From assembly GCA_023954045.1 (NCBI GenBank), contig JAMLIR010000011.1:1-64000 (forward strand): a DNA stretch of 64,000 nucleotides, written 5' to 3'. This document shows positions 44,167 to 53,249 of the stretch, in pieces. Each line of letters opens with the position of its first letter. Positions within the stretch are counted from its first letter, which is position 1. Both the position numbers and the translations under genes were made by a program. The notes below the pieces were generated by a model. The model was not told the DNA's origin. It did no database searches and was given only the letters and a program-made list of their open reading frames with translations. This DNA is from Burkholderiaceae bacterium (GTDB taxonomy: Bacteria > Pseudomonadota > Gammaproteobacteria > Burkholderiales > Burkholderiaceae_E).

Positions 44167-44963
44167 AGCGCGACGTCCAGGAAGAACGTCAGTCCGAAGC
44201 CCGTGAACAGCGCCGCCGTCGCGCTGTCGCCGAAGCCCGCGCGGTGGGTCTCCGGAATCACCTCGTCGCTGATCACGAACAGCATCGTGCCGGCCGCGAA
44301 CCCCAGCGCGAGCGGCAGCAGCGCCTGCGAAATGGCCAGCAGGCCGGCGCCGGCCAACCCGCCGATCAGTTCGACCGCGCCCGTCAGGGCCGCGACGCCG
44401 AGCGCATGCACGCGGCCGTAGCCGAGGCCCGCCAGCGACATCGCGACCGCGAGCCCCTCGGGCAGGTTCTGCAGCCCGATCCCGAGGGTGACGCCGATGC
44501 CGATGGCCGCGTCGCCGCTGGCGGCGCCGACGCCCATCGACAGCCCTTCGGGAAAGTTGTGGACCGCAATCGCCAGGACGAACAGCCAGACGCGCGCGAG
44601 GCGTCGCGCGCCGGGTCCTTCGGGGCCTTTCTCGAAGTGCTCGTGCGGCAGCAGGCGGTGGATTGCGGCCATCGCCAGCCCGCCCGCGGCCATCGCCGCG
44701 ACCATCGCCGCCGCGGCCGTCCGGCGATCGCCGAACAGCGGCTCGGCCAGTGCGAATCCGGGCAACAGCAGCGAAAAGACGGTCGCCGCCAGCATCACGC
44801 CTGCGGCGAAAGCGAGCATCGCGTTACTGGTGCGTGGCGACAGCCGGCCGACGACGAGCACCGGCATGGCCCCGATGGTGGTCGCGATCGTTCCACCGAC
44901 CAGGCTGGCCAGCAAGGCGAGCGTGAATGGCGAAGCGTCGTGCAGGAAGGCGAGCGGATCCAC
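44160..44963 (-). CDS. ZIP-family divalent metal transporter
   Basis: A 267-residue inner-membrane protein with about eight hydrophobic spans. The two metal-binding helices characteristic of ZIP proteins are clear: AVHNFPEGLSMGVG and GIGLQNLPEGLAVAMSLAG. A short loop with HEHFEKGPEG between spans three and four is the usual His-containing variable loop. It imports zinc or another divalent cation. The ATG at 44,961-44,963 is near the start of the first span. It is a single gene, convergent with the ankyrin gene. Confidence 0.93.
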   Translation of the reverse strand: MDPLAFLHDASPFTLALLASLVGGTIATTIGAMPVLVVGRLSPRTSNAMLAFAAGVMLAATVFSLLLPGFALAEPLFGDRRTAAAAMVAAMAAGGLAMAAIHRLLPHEHFEKGPEGPGARRLARVWLFVLAIAVHNFPEGLSMGVGAASGDAAIGIGVTLGIGLQNLPEGLAVAMSLAGLGYGRVHALGVAALTGAVELIGGLAGAGLLAISQALLPLALGFAAGTMLFVISDEVIPETHRAGFGDSATAALFTGFGLTFFLDVALG

Positions 44964-45035
44964 CGCGCGATTCTAGTGCGCGGTCGCAGCTTCGCGGCGG
45001 CTGTCCGTTCGCCGGCCTCCTGCACGTCGCGCCGC

Positions 45036-45380
45036 TTACCGCCCGGTCGATCGGCGCGCCCGTCGCGAAGACAACCCGTGCGAGCCGCCTGAGGGTTCTG
45101 CAGGCGCAGCGCTCGCGGACGACTCTTCGATTTGCAGCGAAGCGCGGCGAATCGCGCCGTCGTCGGCCGCGCTACCCGAGATCGGCCTCAGCGCCGCGCC
45201 GGGCACGTCCTCGGTGCTCGTCGGCAGGCTGGCGGCCACCCAGGCGTTGCACTGGTTGCCGGTGGCGTCCATGCCGCCGTCGGGTCCGCCTGAGCAGGTC
45301 TGGGCGGTAGCCGGGACAGCGATGGCGAATGCGGCCACGATGCAGCCGGCCGATCGGACGAGTCGATGATCGAGACGCAT
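45036..45380 (-). CDS. small secreted protein with CSGGPDGGMDATGNQC motif
   Basis: A 114-residue protein. The ATG at 45,378-45,380 follows a strong Shine-Dalgarno (GGAGGG) and gives a signal peptide (CIVAAFAIAVPATAQ, cut near residue 27). The mature N-terminus is Cys-Ser-Gly-Gly-Pro-Asp-Gly-Gly-Met-Asp-Ala-Thr-Gly-Asn-Gln-Cys, with Cys29 and Cys44 likely disulfide-bonded, and Asp/Gly/Asn spacing reminiscent of a calcium loop. The rest is low complexity. I recall similar short secreted proteins in Burkholderiales, always unnamed. It lies 124 nt after a Sel1-like gene on the same strand. Confidence 0.65.
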   Translation of the reverse strand: MRLDHRLVRSAGCIVAAFAIAVPATAQTCSGGPDGGMDATGNQCNAWVAASLPTSTEDVPGAALRPISGSAADDGAIRRASLQIEESSASAAPAEPSGGSHGLSSRRARRSTGR

Positions 45381-45504
45381 GGTGGTTCCCTCCTGCGTTG
45401 AGCGCCTCCCGGTTGTCCCGCGATCCCGGGTGGGTCGGTGAAGGCCCCTGCGAAGCGGAGCGGGGCAGGGGCAATGCCCTGGAGTCGGTCCTCGATAGGG
45501 CGCA

Positions 45505-45888
45505 TCAGTCGGGTTCGGACCTGGCCGTCGGGGCGGGCGCGAGGGGGAGCCAATCACGTCCGCCGGTGACTCCGGCGCGGGTCAGGCACCGTGCAGCCGG
45601 TGGGACGTTGCTCACGAACTGCCGGCGCAGCGCGCAGTACATGCGCAGGGACACCGGTTCGCCCTGGCGCGCCGCGAGGTCGAACCAGTGGATCGCTTCG
45701 CGGCCGTCGCGGTTGACGCCTGGAAACATCGAGGTGCCCAGCGCATGCATGAAGCCGAGCATCTCCTGCGCGCGCGCATTGCCCTGGCGCGCCGGTTCGC
45801 GCAGCCAGAGGGCGACGATGCCGGCGACGGCCACCCGGAAGGCGTCCCGGAGGCCGGAGTTGTCGTGATCGCTGGCGATGGTGTTCAT
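45505..45888 (-). CDS. Sel1-like repeat protein
   Basis: A 127-residue protein with Sel1/TPR-like helices: ALWLREPARQGNARAQEMLGFMHALG and NRDGREAIHWFDLAARQGEPVSLRMYCALRRQF (about 26-90). No signal peptide is seen, though the segment AFRVAVAGIVALWL is hydrophobic. Sel1 proteins act as protein-interaction scaffolds. The last ~35 residues are unstructured in look. It starts with a SD (GGAGG) just before the ATG and is followed by the secreted GPDGGMDATG protein, so the two may form a unit. Confidence 0.7.
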   Translation of the reverse strand: MNTIASDHDNSGLRDAFRVAVAGIVALWLREPARQGNARAQEMLGFMHALGTSMFPGVNRDGREAIHWFDLAARQGEPVSLRMYCALRRQFVSNVPPAARCLTRAGVTGGRDWLPLAPAPTARSEPD

Positions 45889-46127
45889 GCGAACCTCCTG
45901 TCGGGGAAGCAGATGGGGAAGGCCGGCACGGCGCCCGGGGCAGGGATGATGGTAGGAAGGCGTGGAGGCGGAAAAAATCCCGCCGATGCGGCCCGAGTGG
46001 CCTGCGGCCTACCGCATTCGCGGCAGGCCATCGCCAGCGTCACGCCGGCGGCGCCTGATCACGCGGGAAGTGCCATACTCGACGCCGAACCGCCGCGACG
46101 CTTCGACGGCCGCTATCGGGAGGGCGC

Positions 46128-46592
46128 ATGAACCGGTCGATCCTCGGCTTCGCCAACCTGCTGGTTGCGGCACTGGTCATCGGCACCGCGTTCGGCATCT
46201 GGCTCGGATACGACCCGAGCGGCCTCTCGGCCGCCGCGTGGGTCGAGCAGCAGCAGCACGCGATCGCGGCGCTGAACACGAGCCTGCCGGCACTGGGTGC
46301 CGTCACGATCGCGCTCACGCTCGCATCGGCCGTGGTCGCCCGCGGCGATCGCCGCGCGTTCGCGTTGCTGCTGTGCGCCTGCGCCTGCTTCGTCGCGGTC
46401 GCGCTCGTCACGCGGTTCGAGAACCAGCCGATAAACGCGCTCGTCCTGGGCTGGTCGCCGTCGTCGCCGCCGCCCGACTGGGCTGTCTTGCGGGACCGCT
46501 GGTGGCGTTGGCACGAACTGCGCGCCGTTCTCGGCGTCGCGGGGCTGTCGCTGCTGATCGCCGGCCAACTCGCGCTGGCCAGACGTGGCTGA
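46128..46592 (+). CDS. DUF1772-like membrane protein
   Basis: A 154-residue protein with four hydrophobic segments (ILGFANLLVAALVIGTAFGIWLG, TSLPALGAVTIALTLASAVVA, AFALLLCACACFVAVALVTRF, ELRAVLGVAGLSLLIAGQLAL). A conserved-looking block FENQPINALVLGW and WAVLRDRWWRWHELRAVLG lies between the last two. This matches the DUF1772/anthrone-oxygenase-like family of small inner-membrane proteins. The function in bacteria is not established. A SD (GGGAGG) precedes the ATG. Its stop is 4 nt from the convergent dehydrogenase stop. Confidence 0.8.
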   Translation: MNRSILGFANLLVAALVIGTAFGIWLGYDPSGLSAAAWVEQQQHAIAALNTSLPALGAVTIALTLASAVVARGDRRAFALLLCACACFVAVALVTRFENQPINALVLGWSPSSPPPDWAVLRDRWWRWHELRAVLGVAGLSLLIAGQLALARRG

Positions 46593-46596
46593 GCGC

Positions 46597-47478
46597 TCAG
46601 GCGTTCGCCGCGAGCAGGTCGATTAGCGAGGGGACCGCCGATTGCCCGTGGGCACGCGCCGCGTGCGCGTAGGTCTGGCGCACGGCCCCGGCCGTCGCGC
46701 GCGCAGCGCCGAGTTCGTCCGCCATCGCGGTGTAGTAACCCATGTCCTTCGACGCGTTGGCGATCGTGAACCGGAAGCCCGAGGCGTCGCGCGCTTCGAG
46801 ATAGGGGCGCATCCGCTCGAGCACCACGCCACCGCCGCCGCCGTTGGCCAGTACCTGCACGAAGACTGCGGTGTCGACACCGGCGCGTTGCGCGCAGGCC
46901 GCCGCTTCGGCCAGCACGGTCGCGAAGCCGAGCGACACGTAGTTGTGCAGCAGCTTGAGCTGGTGCCCGGCGCCGACCGGGCCGGCGTGGACGACGTTCT
47001 CGGCGAAACTTGCGAGCAGCGGGCGGCACTGCGCGAAGAGTGTCGGCTCGGCACCCACGATCAGGTTCAATCGTCCCTCGGCGGCTTCCTTCGGCGTGCG
47101 CGTCATCGGCGCATCCATGAACCGGCCGCCGGCCGCCGCGACCGCCTCGGCGAGGCGCAATGTCGACGAGGGAATCGCGGTCGAGCAGTCGATGACGATG
47201 CCTCCAGGCCGCAGGCCGGCGAGCACGCCATCCTCGCGCAGCAGCACGTTCTCGACCTCCGGCGAGCCGGTGACGCACAGGATCACCACGTCGGAGCCGG
47301 CAGCCAGTTCGGCGCATCCCGACACCGGGCGTGCGCCGGCGGCCACGAGGTCCTGCGTCGGCTGGTTGCCCGGGTGCTCGAGGAACGCCAGCGGATATCC
47401 ACGCCGCAGGACGTTCGTCGCAATGCCGTGGCCCATCAGGCCCACGCCGATCATGCCGATCCGCTGCTTGTCCGCCAT
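46597..47478 (-). CDS. NAD(P)-dependent beta-hydroxyacid dehydrogenase (3-hydroxyisobutyrate dehydrogenase family)
   Basis: A 293-residue oxidoreductase. The Rossmann motif GMIGVGLMGHGIA is at about 8-20, CVTGSPEVENVLL and GGIVIDCSTAIPSSTLRLAEAV give the family core, DAPMTRTPKEAAEGRLNLIVGAEP is the substrate loop, and the catalytic Lys is in GAGHQLKLLHNYVSLG. Members act on 3-hydroxyisobutyrate, tartronate semialdehyde or succinic semialdehyde. The exact substrate is not evident. The start ATG (47,476-47,478) is 140 nt from the dif site. Confidence 0.92.
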   Translation of the reverse strand: MADKQRIGMIGVGLMGHGIATNVLRRGYPLAFLEHPGNQPTQDLVAAGARPVSGCAELAAGSDVVILCVTGSPEVENVLLREDGVLAGLRPGGIVIDCSTAIPSSTLRLAEAVAAAGGRFMDAPMTRTPKEAAEGRLNLIVGAEPTLFAQCRPLLASFAENVVHAGPVGAGHQLKLLHNYVSLGFATVLAEAAACAQRAGVDTAVFVQVLANGGGGGVVLERMRPYLEARDASGFRFTIANASKDMGYYTAMADELGAARATAGAVRQTYAHAARAHGQSAVPSLIDLLAANA

Positions 47479-47617
47479 GTCCCGCTTCCTTGGCTGCGAT
47501 GCGCGCCACTTTAAACCCCGGTGAACCGCGGTCGCTTCACGCGATGGGGGGGCAACTGGTTCAGCGTCCTGGTCGGCGGTGTGGCGGGTTCGAGGTCGTG
47601 GGTCTGGTCTCGCCCTA

Positions 47618-47645
47618 ACTGCGCATAATGTATATTATGTCAACT
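47618..47645. other. dif: dif site: XerC/XerD chromosome-dimer resolution site at the replication terminus
   Basis: A 28-bp site in an otherwise empty 208-bp spacer. Compared with the Escherichia coli dif site it is identical at 24 of 28 positions, including the whole stretch TGCGCATAATGTATATTATGT (47,620-47,640 minus the outer bases). The XerC half is 47,618-47,628, the 6-bp centre TGTATA 47,629-47,634 and the XerD half 47,635-47,645. The core CATAAT-GTAT-ATTATG is a perfect dyad in a region of very high GC, so chance occurrence is negligible. The four differences fall in the outer bases of the two half sites. Confidence 0.93.
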
Positions 47646-47686
47646 GCTAGATCGAAGCATCCGGCCGCACAGCGCCGGACGCCGCG

Positions 47687-49408
47687 TTACCGCCGAGCCA
47701 GGAGGCGCATCAGCTCCCGCAGCGGCCGCGCATTTGCGACGTCGCGCCGTTCGAGCCACCCGCGGCGCGCCTGCCCCACGCCGAAGCGAAGGTTCGCGAA
47801 CTGCGCGACGTCGTGCGCATCGGACGTGATCGCGACCAGCACGCCCTCGTCCTTCGCCATCCGGCAGTGCGTGTCGATGAGGTCGAGCCGCTCCGGGTGC
47901 GCATTGAGCTCCAGGCAGACGCGCCTTTCCTTCGCCTTGCGCATCACCTGCAGCATGTCCACGTCGTAGGGCTCCCGCTCACCGATCAGCCTTCCGGTCG
48001 GGTGCGCAAGCAGGCTCACGTTGGGATTCTCGAGCGCGCGCAAGATGCGCTGGGTCTGCTGCGCGCGGCTCAGGTCGAACCGGCTGTGCACGGCCGCGAT
48101 CACGAGGTCGAGCCCGGCCAGCGCGCGGTCGGGCAGGTCCAGCGTGCCGTCGTCCAGGATGTCGACCTCGATGCCCTTGAGCACGCGGATTCCCTTTGCG
48201 CGCGCGTTGAACCGGTCGATCGCCTCGCCCTGCTCGCGCAGCCGCTTCTCGTCGAGGCCGTGCGCCATTCCCTGGCGGCGCGAGTGCTCGGTGATCGCCA
48301 GGTACTCCAGCCCGAGCGCGCGCGCCGCCGCCGCCATCTCGTCGATCGTCTGGTGGCCGTCGGTGGCGGTCGTGTGCGCGTGCAGGTCGCCGCGCAGGTC
48401 GCCCAGCTCGATCAGCTTCGGCAGGCGACCCGCCCTCGCCGCGTCGATCTCGCCGCGATCCTCGCGCAGCTCCGGAGGGATCCAGGGGAGCTCGAGCGCC
48501 GCGTAGACGGACTCCTCGGTGTCCCCGGCGATGCGCGTGTCGCCGCGAAAGACGCCGTACTCGTTGACCTTCAGGCCCCGCTCCTGGGCCAGGCGCCGCA
48601 ACGCGACGTTGTGCGCCTTCGAGCCGGTGAAGTACTGCAACGCCGAGCCGAAGCTCTCCGGAGCGAGCAGGCGCAGGTCGACCTGCAGGCCGCCGCGCAG
48701 CCGCACGCTGGCGCGCGTGCCGCCGCGGGACAGCACCTCCTCGACCTCGGCAAAGCCGGTGAACTGCTCGATGGCCTGGTTCGCCTTGCGCGCCGTGACC
48801 AGCACGTCGAGGTCGCCGACGGTCTCCCGCATGCGCCGAAAGCTGCCGGCGACCACCACGCGCTCGACGCCCCTTGCCCGCTGCAAGTGCGCCACCAGCG
48901 CGTCGGCGTACTGGCCGGCCACCGCGAGCTTGAAGCGGCGCTCCTTCGACAGGTGCGCCGCCACGGCAGACTCGATCCTGCGCTCGGTCTTCTCGCCGAA
49001 CCCCGGCAACGCGCGGATCCGCCCGTCGCGCGCGGCGCGCAGCACCTGCTCGGGCGTCTGCACTTGAAGGTCGTGCCACAGGCTCGCGACGCGCTTCGGG
49101 CCCAGCCCCGGCACCTGCAGCAATTCGGTGACCGCCGGCGGCATCTCGCGGCGCAGGCGTTCGAGCAGTTCGCAGGTGCCCGTGGTGACGATCTCGTGGA
49201 TCTTGCCGGCCAGGTCGGCCCCGATGCCGCGCAATTCCGTGAGGTCGCGGCCCTGCTCGATCATCTGCCCGACGTCCCCGCTGAGTTCCTGCAGCGTGCG
49301 GGCGGCATTGCGGTAGGCATTGATGCGAAAGACGTTGGCCCCCTGGATGGCGAGCCTGTCCGCCAGTTCTTCGAAAACCGCCGCCACCGCCAGATTCCGG
49401 ACCGGCAT
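47687..49408 (-). CDS. polX: PolX, DNA polymerase X family with PHP exonuclease domain
   Basis: A 573-residue repair polymerase. An N-terminal helix-hairpin-helix region (LLQVPGLGPKRVASLWHDL; RIRALPGFGEKTERRIESAV) precedes the nucleotidyltransferase site with SFRRMRETVGDLDVLV and LQVDLRLLAPE supplying the three carboxylates. The C-terminal PHP domain begins near residue 335 (GDLRGDLHAHTTATDGHQTIDEMA), with ITEHSRRQGMAHGL, GIEVDILDDG and ITSDAHDV as metal motifs. It fills short gaps in base excision repair. The ATG at 49,406-49,408 is chosen as the start of the conserved N-terminus. It is the first gene past dif. Confidence 0.94.
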   Translation of the reverse strand: MPVRNLAVAAVFEELADRLAIQGANVFRINAYRNAARTLQELSGDVGQMIEQGRDLTELRGIGADLAGKIHEIVTTGTCELLERLRREMPPAVTELLQVPGLGPKRVASLWHDLQVQTPEQVLRAARDGRIRALPGFGEKTERRIESAVAAHLSKERRFKLAVAGQYADALVAHLQRARGVERVVVAGSFRRMRETVGDLDVLVTARKANQAIEQFTGFAEVEEVLSRGGTRASVRLRGGLQVDLRLLAPESFGSALQYFTGSKAHNVALRRLAQERGLKVNEYGVFRGDTRIAGDTEESVYAALELPWIPPELREDRGEIDAARAGRLPKLIELGDLRGDLHAHTTATDGHQTIDEMAAAARALGLEYLAITEHSRRQGMAHGLDEKRLREQGEAIDRFNARAKGIRVLKGIEVDILDDGTLDLPDRALAGLDLVIAAVHSRFDLSRAQQTQRILRALENPNVSLLAHPTGRLIGEREPYDVDMLQVMRKAKERRVCLELNAHPERLDLIDTHCRMAKDEGVLVAITSDAHDVAQFANLRFGVGQARRGWLERRDVANARPLRELMRLLARR

Positions 49409-49520
49409 CGCTCCCCTCCCGTCTGGCGCCATTCGACCACGGTCGAGGGGTCGCCGGAAAGCGCGAATCGAGGTGCGCGGACGACGGTCCGGGGCCGAGG
49501 CGGCCGCGGTCAGTGTCCGG

Positions 49521-50663
49521 TCATGCGACCAGCATGCGGTCGCTGACGTACCCGAGGTGGTGGTCGGCGTCGCCGAACGTGGCGTTGATCGTCGTGAGGC
49601 GCTTGAAGTAGTGGCTGACGCCGAGCGCGTCGACCACACCCATCCCGCCATGCAGCTGCACGGCCTCCTGGCCCACGCGACGCGACGCCTGCCCGACGTG
49701 GGCCTTGGCCGCCGAGATCGCCAATCGCCGCTCGGCCGCATCGTCCGAATCGGCGCGAACCGCCGCCAGCGTCGCCATCGAGCGAGCCTGCTCCGTCGCG
49801 ACCACCATGTCGACCATCCGGTGTTGCAGCGCCTGGAAACTGCCGATCGGCTGGCCGAACTGCTTGCGCACCTTCAGGTATTCGAGCGTCGCCTCGTTGA
49901 GGGCGGACATGATGCCCACGGCCTCTGCGCACAGGGCCGCGATCGATCGATCGATGGCGCGCTCGACGATCGGTAGCGCGCGATCCCTCTCCCCCACCAG
50001 GGCATCGGCCCCTACCCGCACTTCGGCGAGTTCGACGTCGGCAGCACGCCTGTCATCCTGCGTCGGGTAGCCGATGACGCGGACTCCGGGCGCCTTCGAA
50101 TCCACGATGAAGAGCGAGAGGCCGGCGTCGTCGCGCAGGTCGCCGCTCGTGCGTGCGGAGACGATCAGCTTGTCTGCGGTGTCTCCGCCGAGCACGACAG
50201 CCTTGGCACCGTCGATCACGTAGCCGCTGCCCTCACGCCTCGCCGTCGTCGCGACATGGTTCGACTCGTAGCGCGTGCCGGGCTCGTGGTGAGCGAGGGC
50301 CATCAACAGGGCCCCTCCGGCGATGAGCGGCAACACGGCCCTTTGCTGCAAGTCGCTGCCGGCGTCGCGGATCAGGCCACCGCACAGGACGATCGTCGTC
50401 AGATACGGTTCGACGACCAGGCCGCGCCCGAGCATCTCCATGACGAGCATGGTGTCGACCGCAGTGCCGTCGGCACCGTCGAGGTGGCCCGGAAAGGGCA
50501 TGGCGAGAACGCCCAGGTCGGCGAACTTCGACCACACACTGCGACTGAATCCGTCGGCGGACGCGATGAATGCCCGGCGCTTCTCGAACCCGTATTCCCT
50601 GCCGATGAAGCGGCGCAGGGTTTCCTGCAACGCCAGTTGTTCTTCGTCGTAGTCGAAATTCAC
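49521..50663 (-). CDS. acyl-CoA dehydrogenase, small subunit (PimD-like)
   Basis: A 380-residue acyl-CoA dehydrogenase-family protein of the type found as the smaller partner in two-subunit enzymes such as pimeloyl-CoA dehydrogenase: MNFDYDEEQLALQETLRRFIGREYGFEKR, ALAHHEPGTRYESNHVATTARREGSGYVIDGAKAVVLGG and EAVQLHGGMGVVDALGVSHYFKRLTTINATFGD. The usual catalytic Glu of the C-terminal helix is not at its expected place, and the partner subunit encoded just upstream has one. It lies 24 nt after that gene and ends the minus-strand operon headed by the HAAT binding protein. Confidence 0.9.
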   Translation of the reverse strand: MNFDYDEEQLALQETLRRFIGREYGFEKRRAFIASADGFSRSVWSKFADLGVLAMPFPGHLDGADGTAVDTMLVMEMLGRGLVVEPYLTTIVLCGGLIRDAGSDLQQRAVLPLIAGGALLMALAHHEPGTRYESNHVATTARREGSGYVIDGAKAVVLGGDTADKLIVSARTSGDLRDDAGLSLFIVDSKAPGVRVIGYPTQDDRRAADVELAEVRVGADALVGERDRALPIVERAIDRSIAALCAEAVGIMSALNEATLEYLKVRKQFGQPIGSFQALQHRMVDMVVATEQARSMATLAAVRADSDDAAERRLAISAAKAHVGQASRRVGQEAVQLHGGMGVVDALGVSHYFKRLTTINATFGDADHHLGYVSDRMLVA

Positions 50664-50687
50664 CGTCGTCTCGCCTCGTCGGGATGC

Positions 50688-51896
<1,209 letters not shown>

Positions 51897-51979
51897 GGTC
51901 CGTCCTGGCGTGCCCCGGCCATCCCCAGGATGCCGGGCTCGTTGAAGAGCCGCGGCGCGCCGGCGCCGCGGCAGGCGGC

Positions 51980-53146
51980 TCAGCGCTCGCCGAAGTAGTC
52001 CGACGTCGTCACCCAGCGACCGCCGCGAATTTCGGCGAACCGATAGAGGCTCGACCCGAGGCGCTTGGTGGGGCTGAAGGTCATCTCCGCGCTGCCGAAG
52101 ATGTCCGTGGGGAACCTGGTCGCTTCGATCGCCCTGATGAGCGACTCGGTGCTCAGGTCGGGCCCGGCCTTCTGCAGCGCGATGATCATGGCCTCGGCGT
52201 TTGCGTACCCGTAGACCGAGTGCATCCACGGGTCTTCGCCGAACTTGCTCTTGTAGCGCTGGATCCAGGCGCGCACCTGTTCCGACCCGCTATCCGGGTA
52301 GGGAACCGCGGCCGTGTGGGTGGCGACGATGCCATCCATCGCGGAGCCGCCGAGCTTGTGGATCTGGTCGTAGTAGATCCCGGTCGTGCCCAGGAATACC
52401 GGATTGAAGCCCGTCTTGCGAGCCTCGGCCACGGTTCCGATCGTCTCGCGGATGAGGGTGCCGAGGACGACCAGGTCGCACCCCGCGCTTCTCATGCGTG
52501 CCACCTGTGACGAGAAGTCGGTGGCGCCGCGCTTGTACGACGTCTTCTCGACCCACTGCAGGTCGATCGTCTTCAGGCCGTCCTCGGCACCCTTGAGGTG
52601 CTCGATGCCGTAGTCGTCGTCCTGGTAGATGATGCAGGGTTTCTTCAGCGCCCTCTGCTTGACGAGCACGGGGACGGACTGGCGCGCCTGGTCGTAATAG
52701 GGAGTGAAAGACGCGAACTTCAGGCGATGCACCGGATCGAACATCTGCCTGCCCGGGCTGAAGGGAAACAGGTTGATCACGTTGCGCTCGAACAGCAGCG
52801 GCATCACCGCGACGTTCGTCGGCGTGCCGATGTGTCCCAGCATCAGGAAGATCCTGTCCTGCTCGAGCAGCTTGTGCGTCGCGAGGACTGCGCGCTTGGG
52901 ATCGTAGGCGTGGTCCTCGACGACGAAGCGGATCTTGCGGCCGTGAATGCCGCCCTTCTCGTTCTGCTCGTCGATCCTCATCTGCATGCCGTTGCGGCTC
53001 GCCTTGCCGAGGCTGGCGATCGGGCCGGACAGGTCCTGCAGCGAACCGACCACGATCTCGGTCCTGCTCACGCCCTGGGTCTGGCCCGACGCCGCCCCCG
53101 CCACGAGCGCCAGCGCAGCCCCCAGCGTCACCAGTGTCCAGCGCAT
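51980..53146 (-). CDS. orphan HAAT-family ABC substrate-binding protein
   Basis: A 388-residue periplasmic binding protein (Peripla_BP_6). The signal peptide is WTLVTLGAALALVAGAASGQ, then TEIVVGSLQDLSGPIASLGKASRNGMQMRIDEQNEKGGIHGRKIRFVVEDHAYDPKRAVLATHKL. The C-terminal WMHSVYGYANAEAMIIALQKAG is typical. No permease or ATPase gene is adjacent, so it probably feeds another Liv-type importer, perhaps the one at 20.4-24.2 kb. Its promoter carries a consensus -35 with a palindromic operator (53,221-53,249). It heads the operon with the two-subunit acyl-CoA dehydrogenase. Confidence 0.93.
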   Translation of the reverse strand: MRWTLVTLGAALALVAGAASGQTQGVSRTEIVVGSLQDLSGPIASLGKASRNGMQMRIDEQNEKGGIHGRKIRFVVEDHAYDPKRAVLATHKLLEQDRIFLMLGHIGTPTNVAVMPLLFERNVINLFPFSPGRQMFDPVHRLKFASFTPYYDQARQSVPVLVKQRALKKPCIIYQDDDYGIEHLKGAEDGLKTIDLQWVEKTSYKRGATDFSSQVARMRSAGCDLVVLGTLIRETIGTVAEARKTGFNPVFLGTTGIYYDQIHKLGGSAMDGIVATHTAAVPYPDSGSEQVRAWIQRYKSKFGEDPWMHSVYGYANAEAMIIALQKAGPDLSTESLIRAIEATRFPTDIFGSAEMTFSPTKRLGSSLYRFAEIRGGRWVTTSDYFGER

Positions 53147-53220
53147 ACCCCTCTCCCTCTCGTGAGTGAACGATCGGCTCGCGAGCGGCGATCGGTCGTG
53201 GCAAGGTTAACCGTCCGATC

Positions 53221-53249
53221 AGTCTAGTTACCGATCGGTTACCTGTCAA
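53221..53249 (-). promoter_or_regulatory. promoter of the binding-protein/acyl-CoA dehydrogenase operon with operator in the spacer
   Basis: On the minus strand there is a perfect -35 TTGACA (53,249-53,244), a 17-bp spacer and a -10-like TAGACT (53,226-53,221). The spacer (GTTACCGATCGGTTACC on the plus strand, 53,227-53,243) contains the perfect palindrome ACCGATCGGT. A repressor bound there would sit between the boxes. The site overlaps the stop codon of the tetR fusion gene. A further half-site-like AACCG lies at about 53,209-53,213, just downstream of the -10. Confidence 0.75.

Noticed and set aside
53161-53200. Additional operator copies (CGATCGG) upstream of the orphan binding-protein gene
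   Set aside because: They lack the flanking ACC/GGT arms of the palindrome and CGATCG-type words are frequent in this genome.
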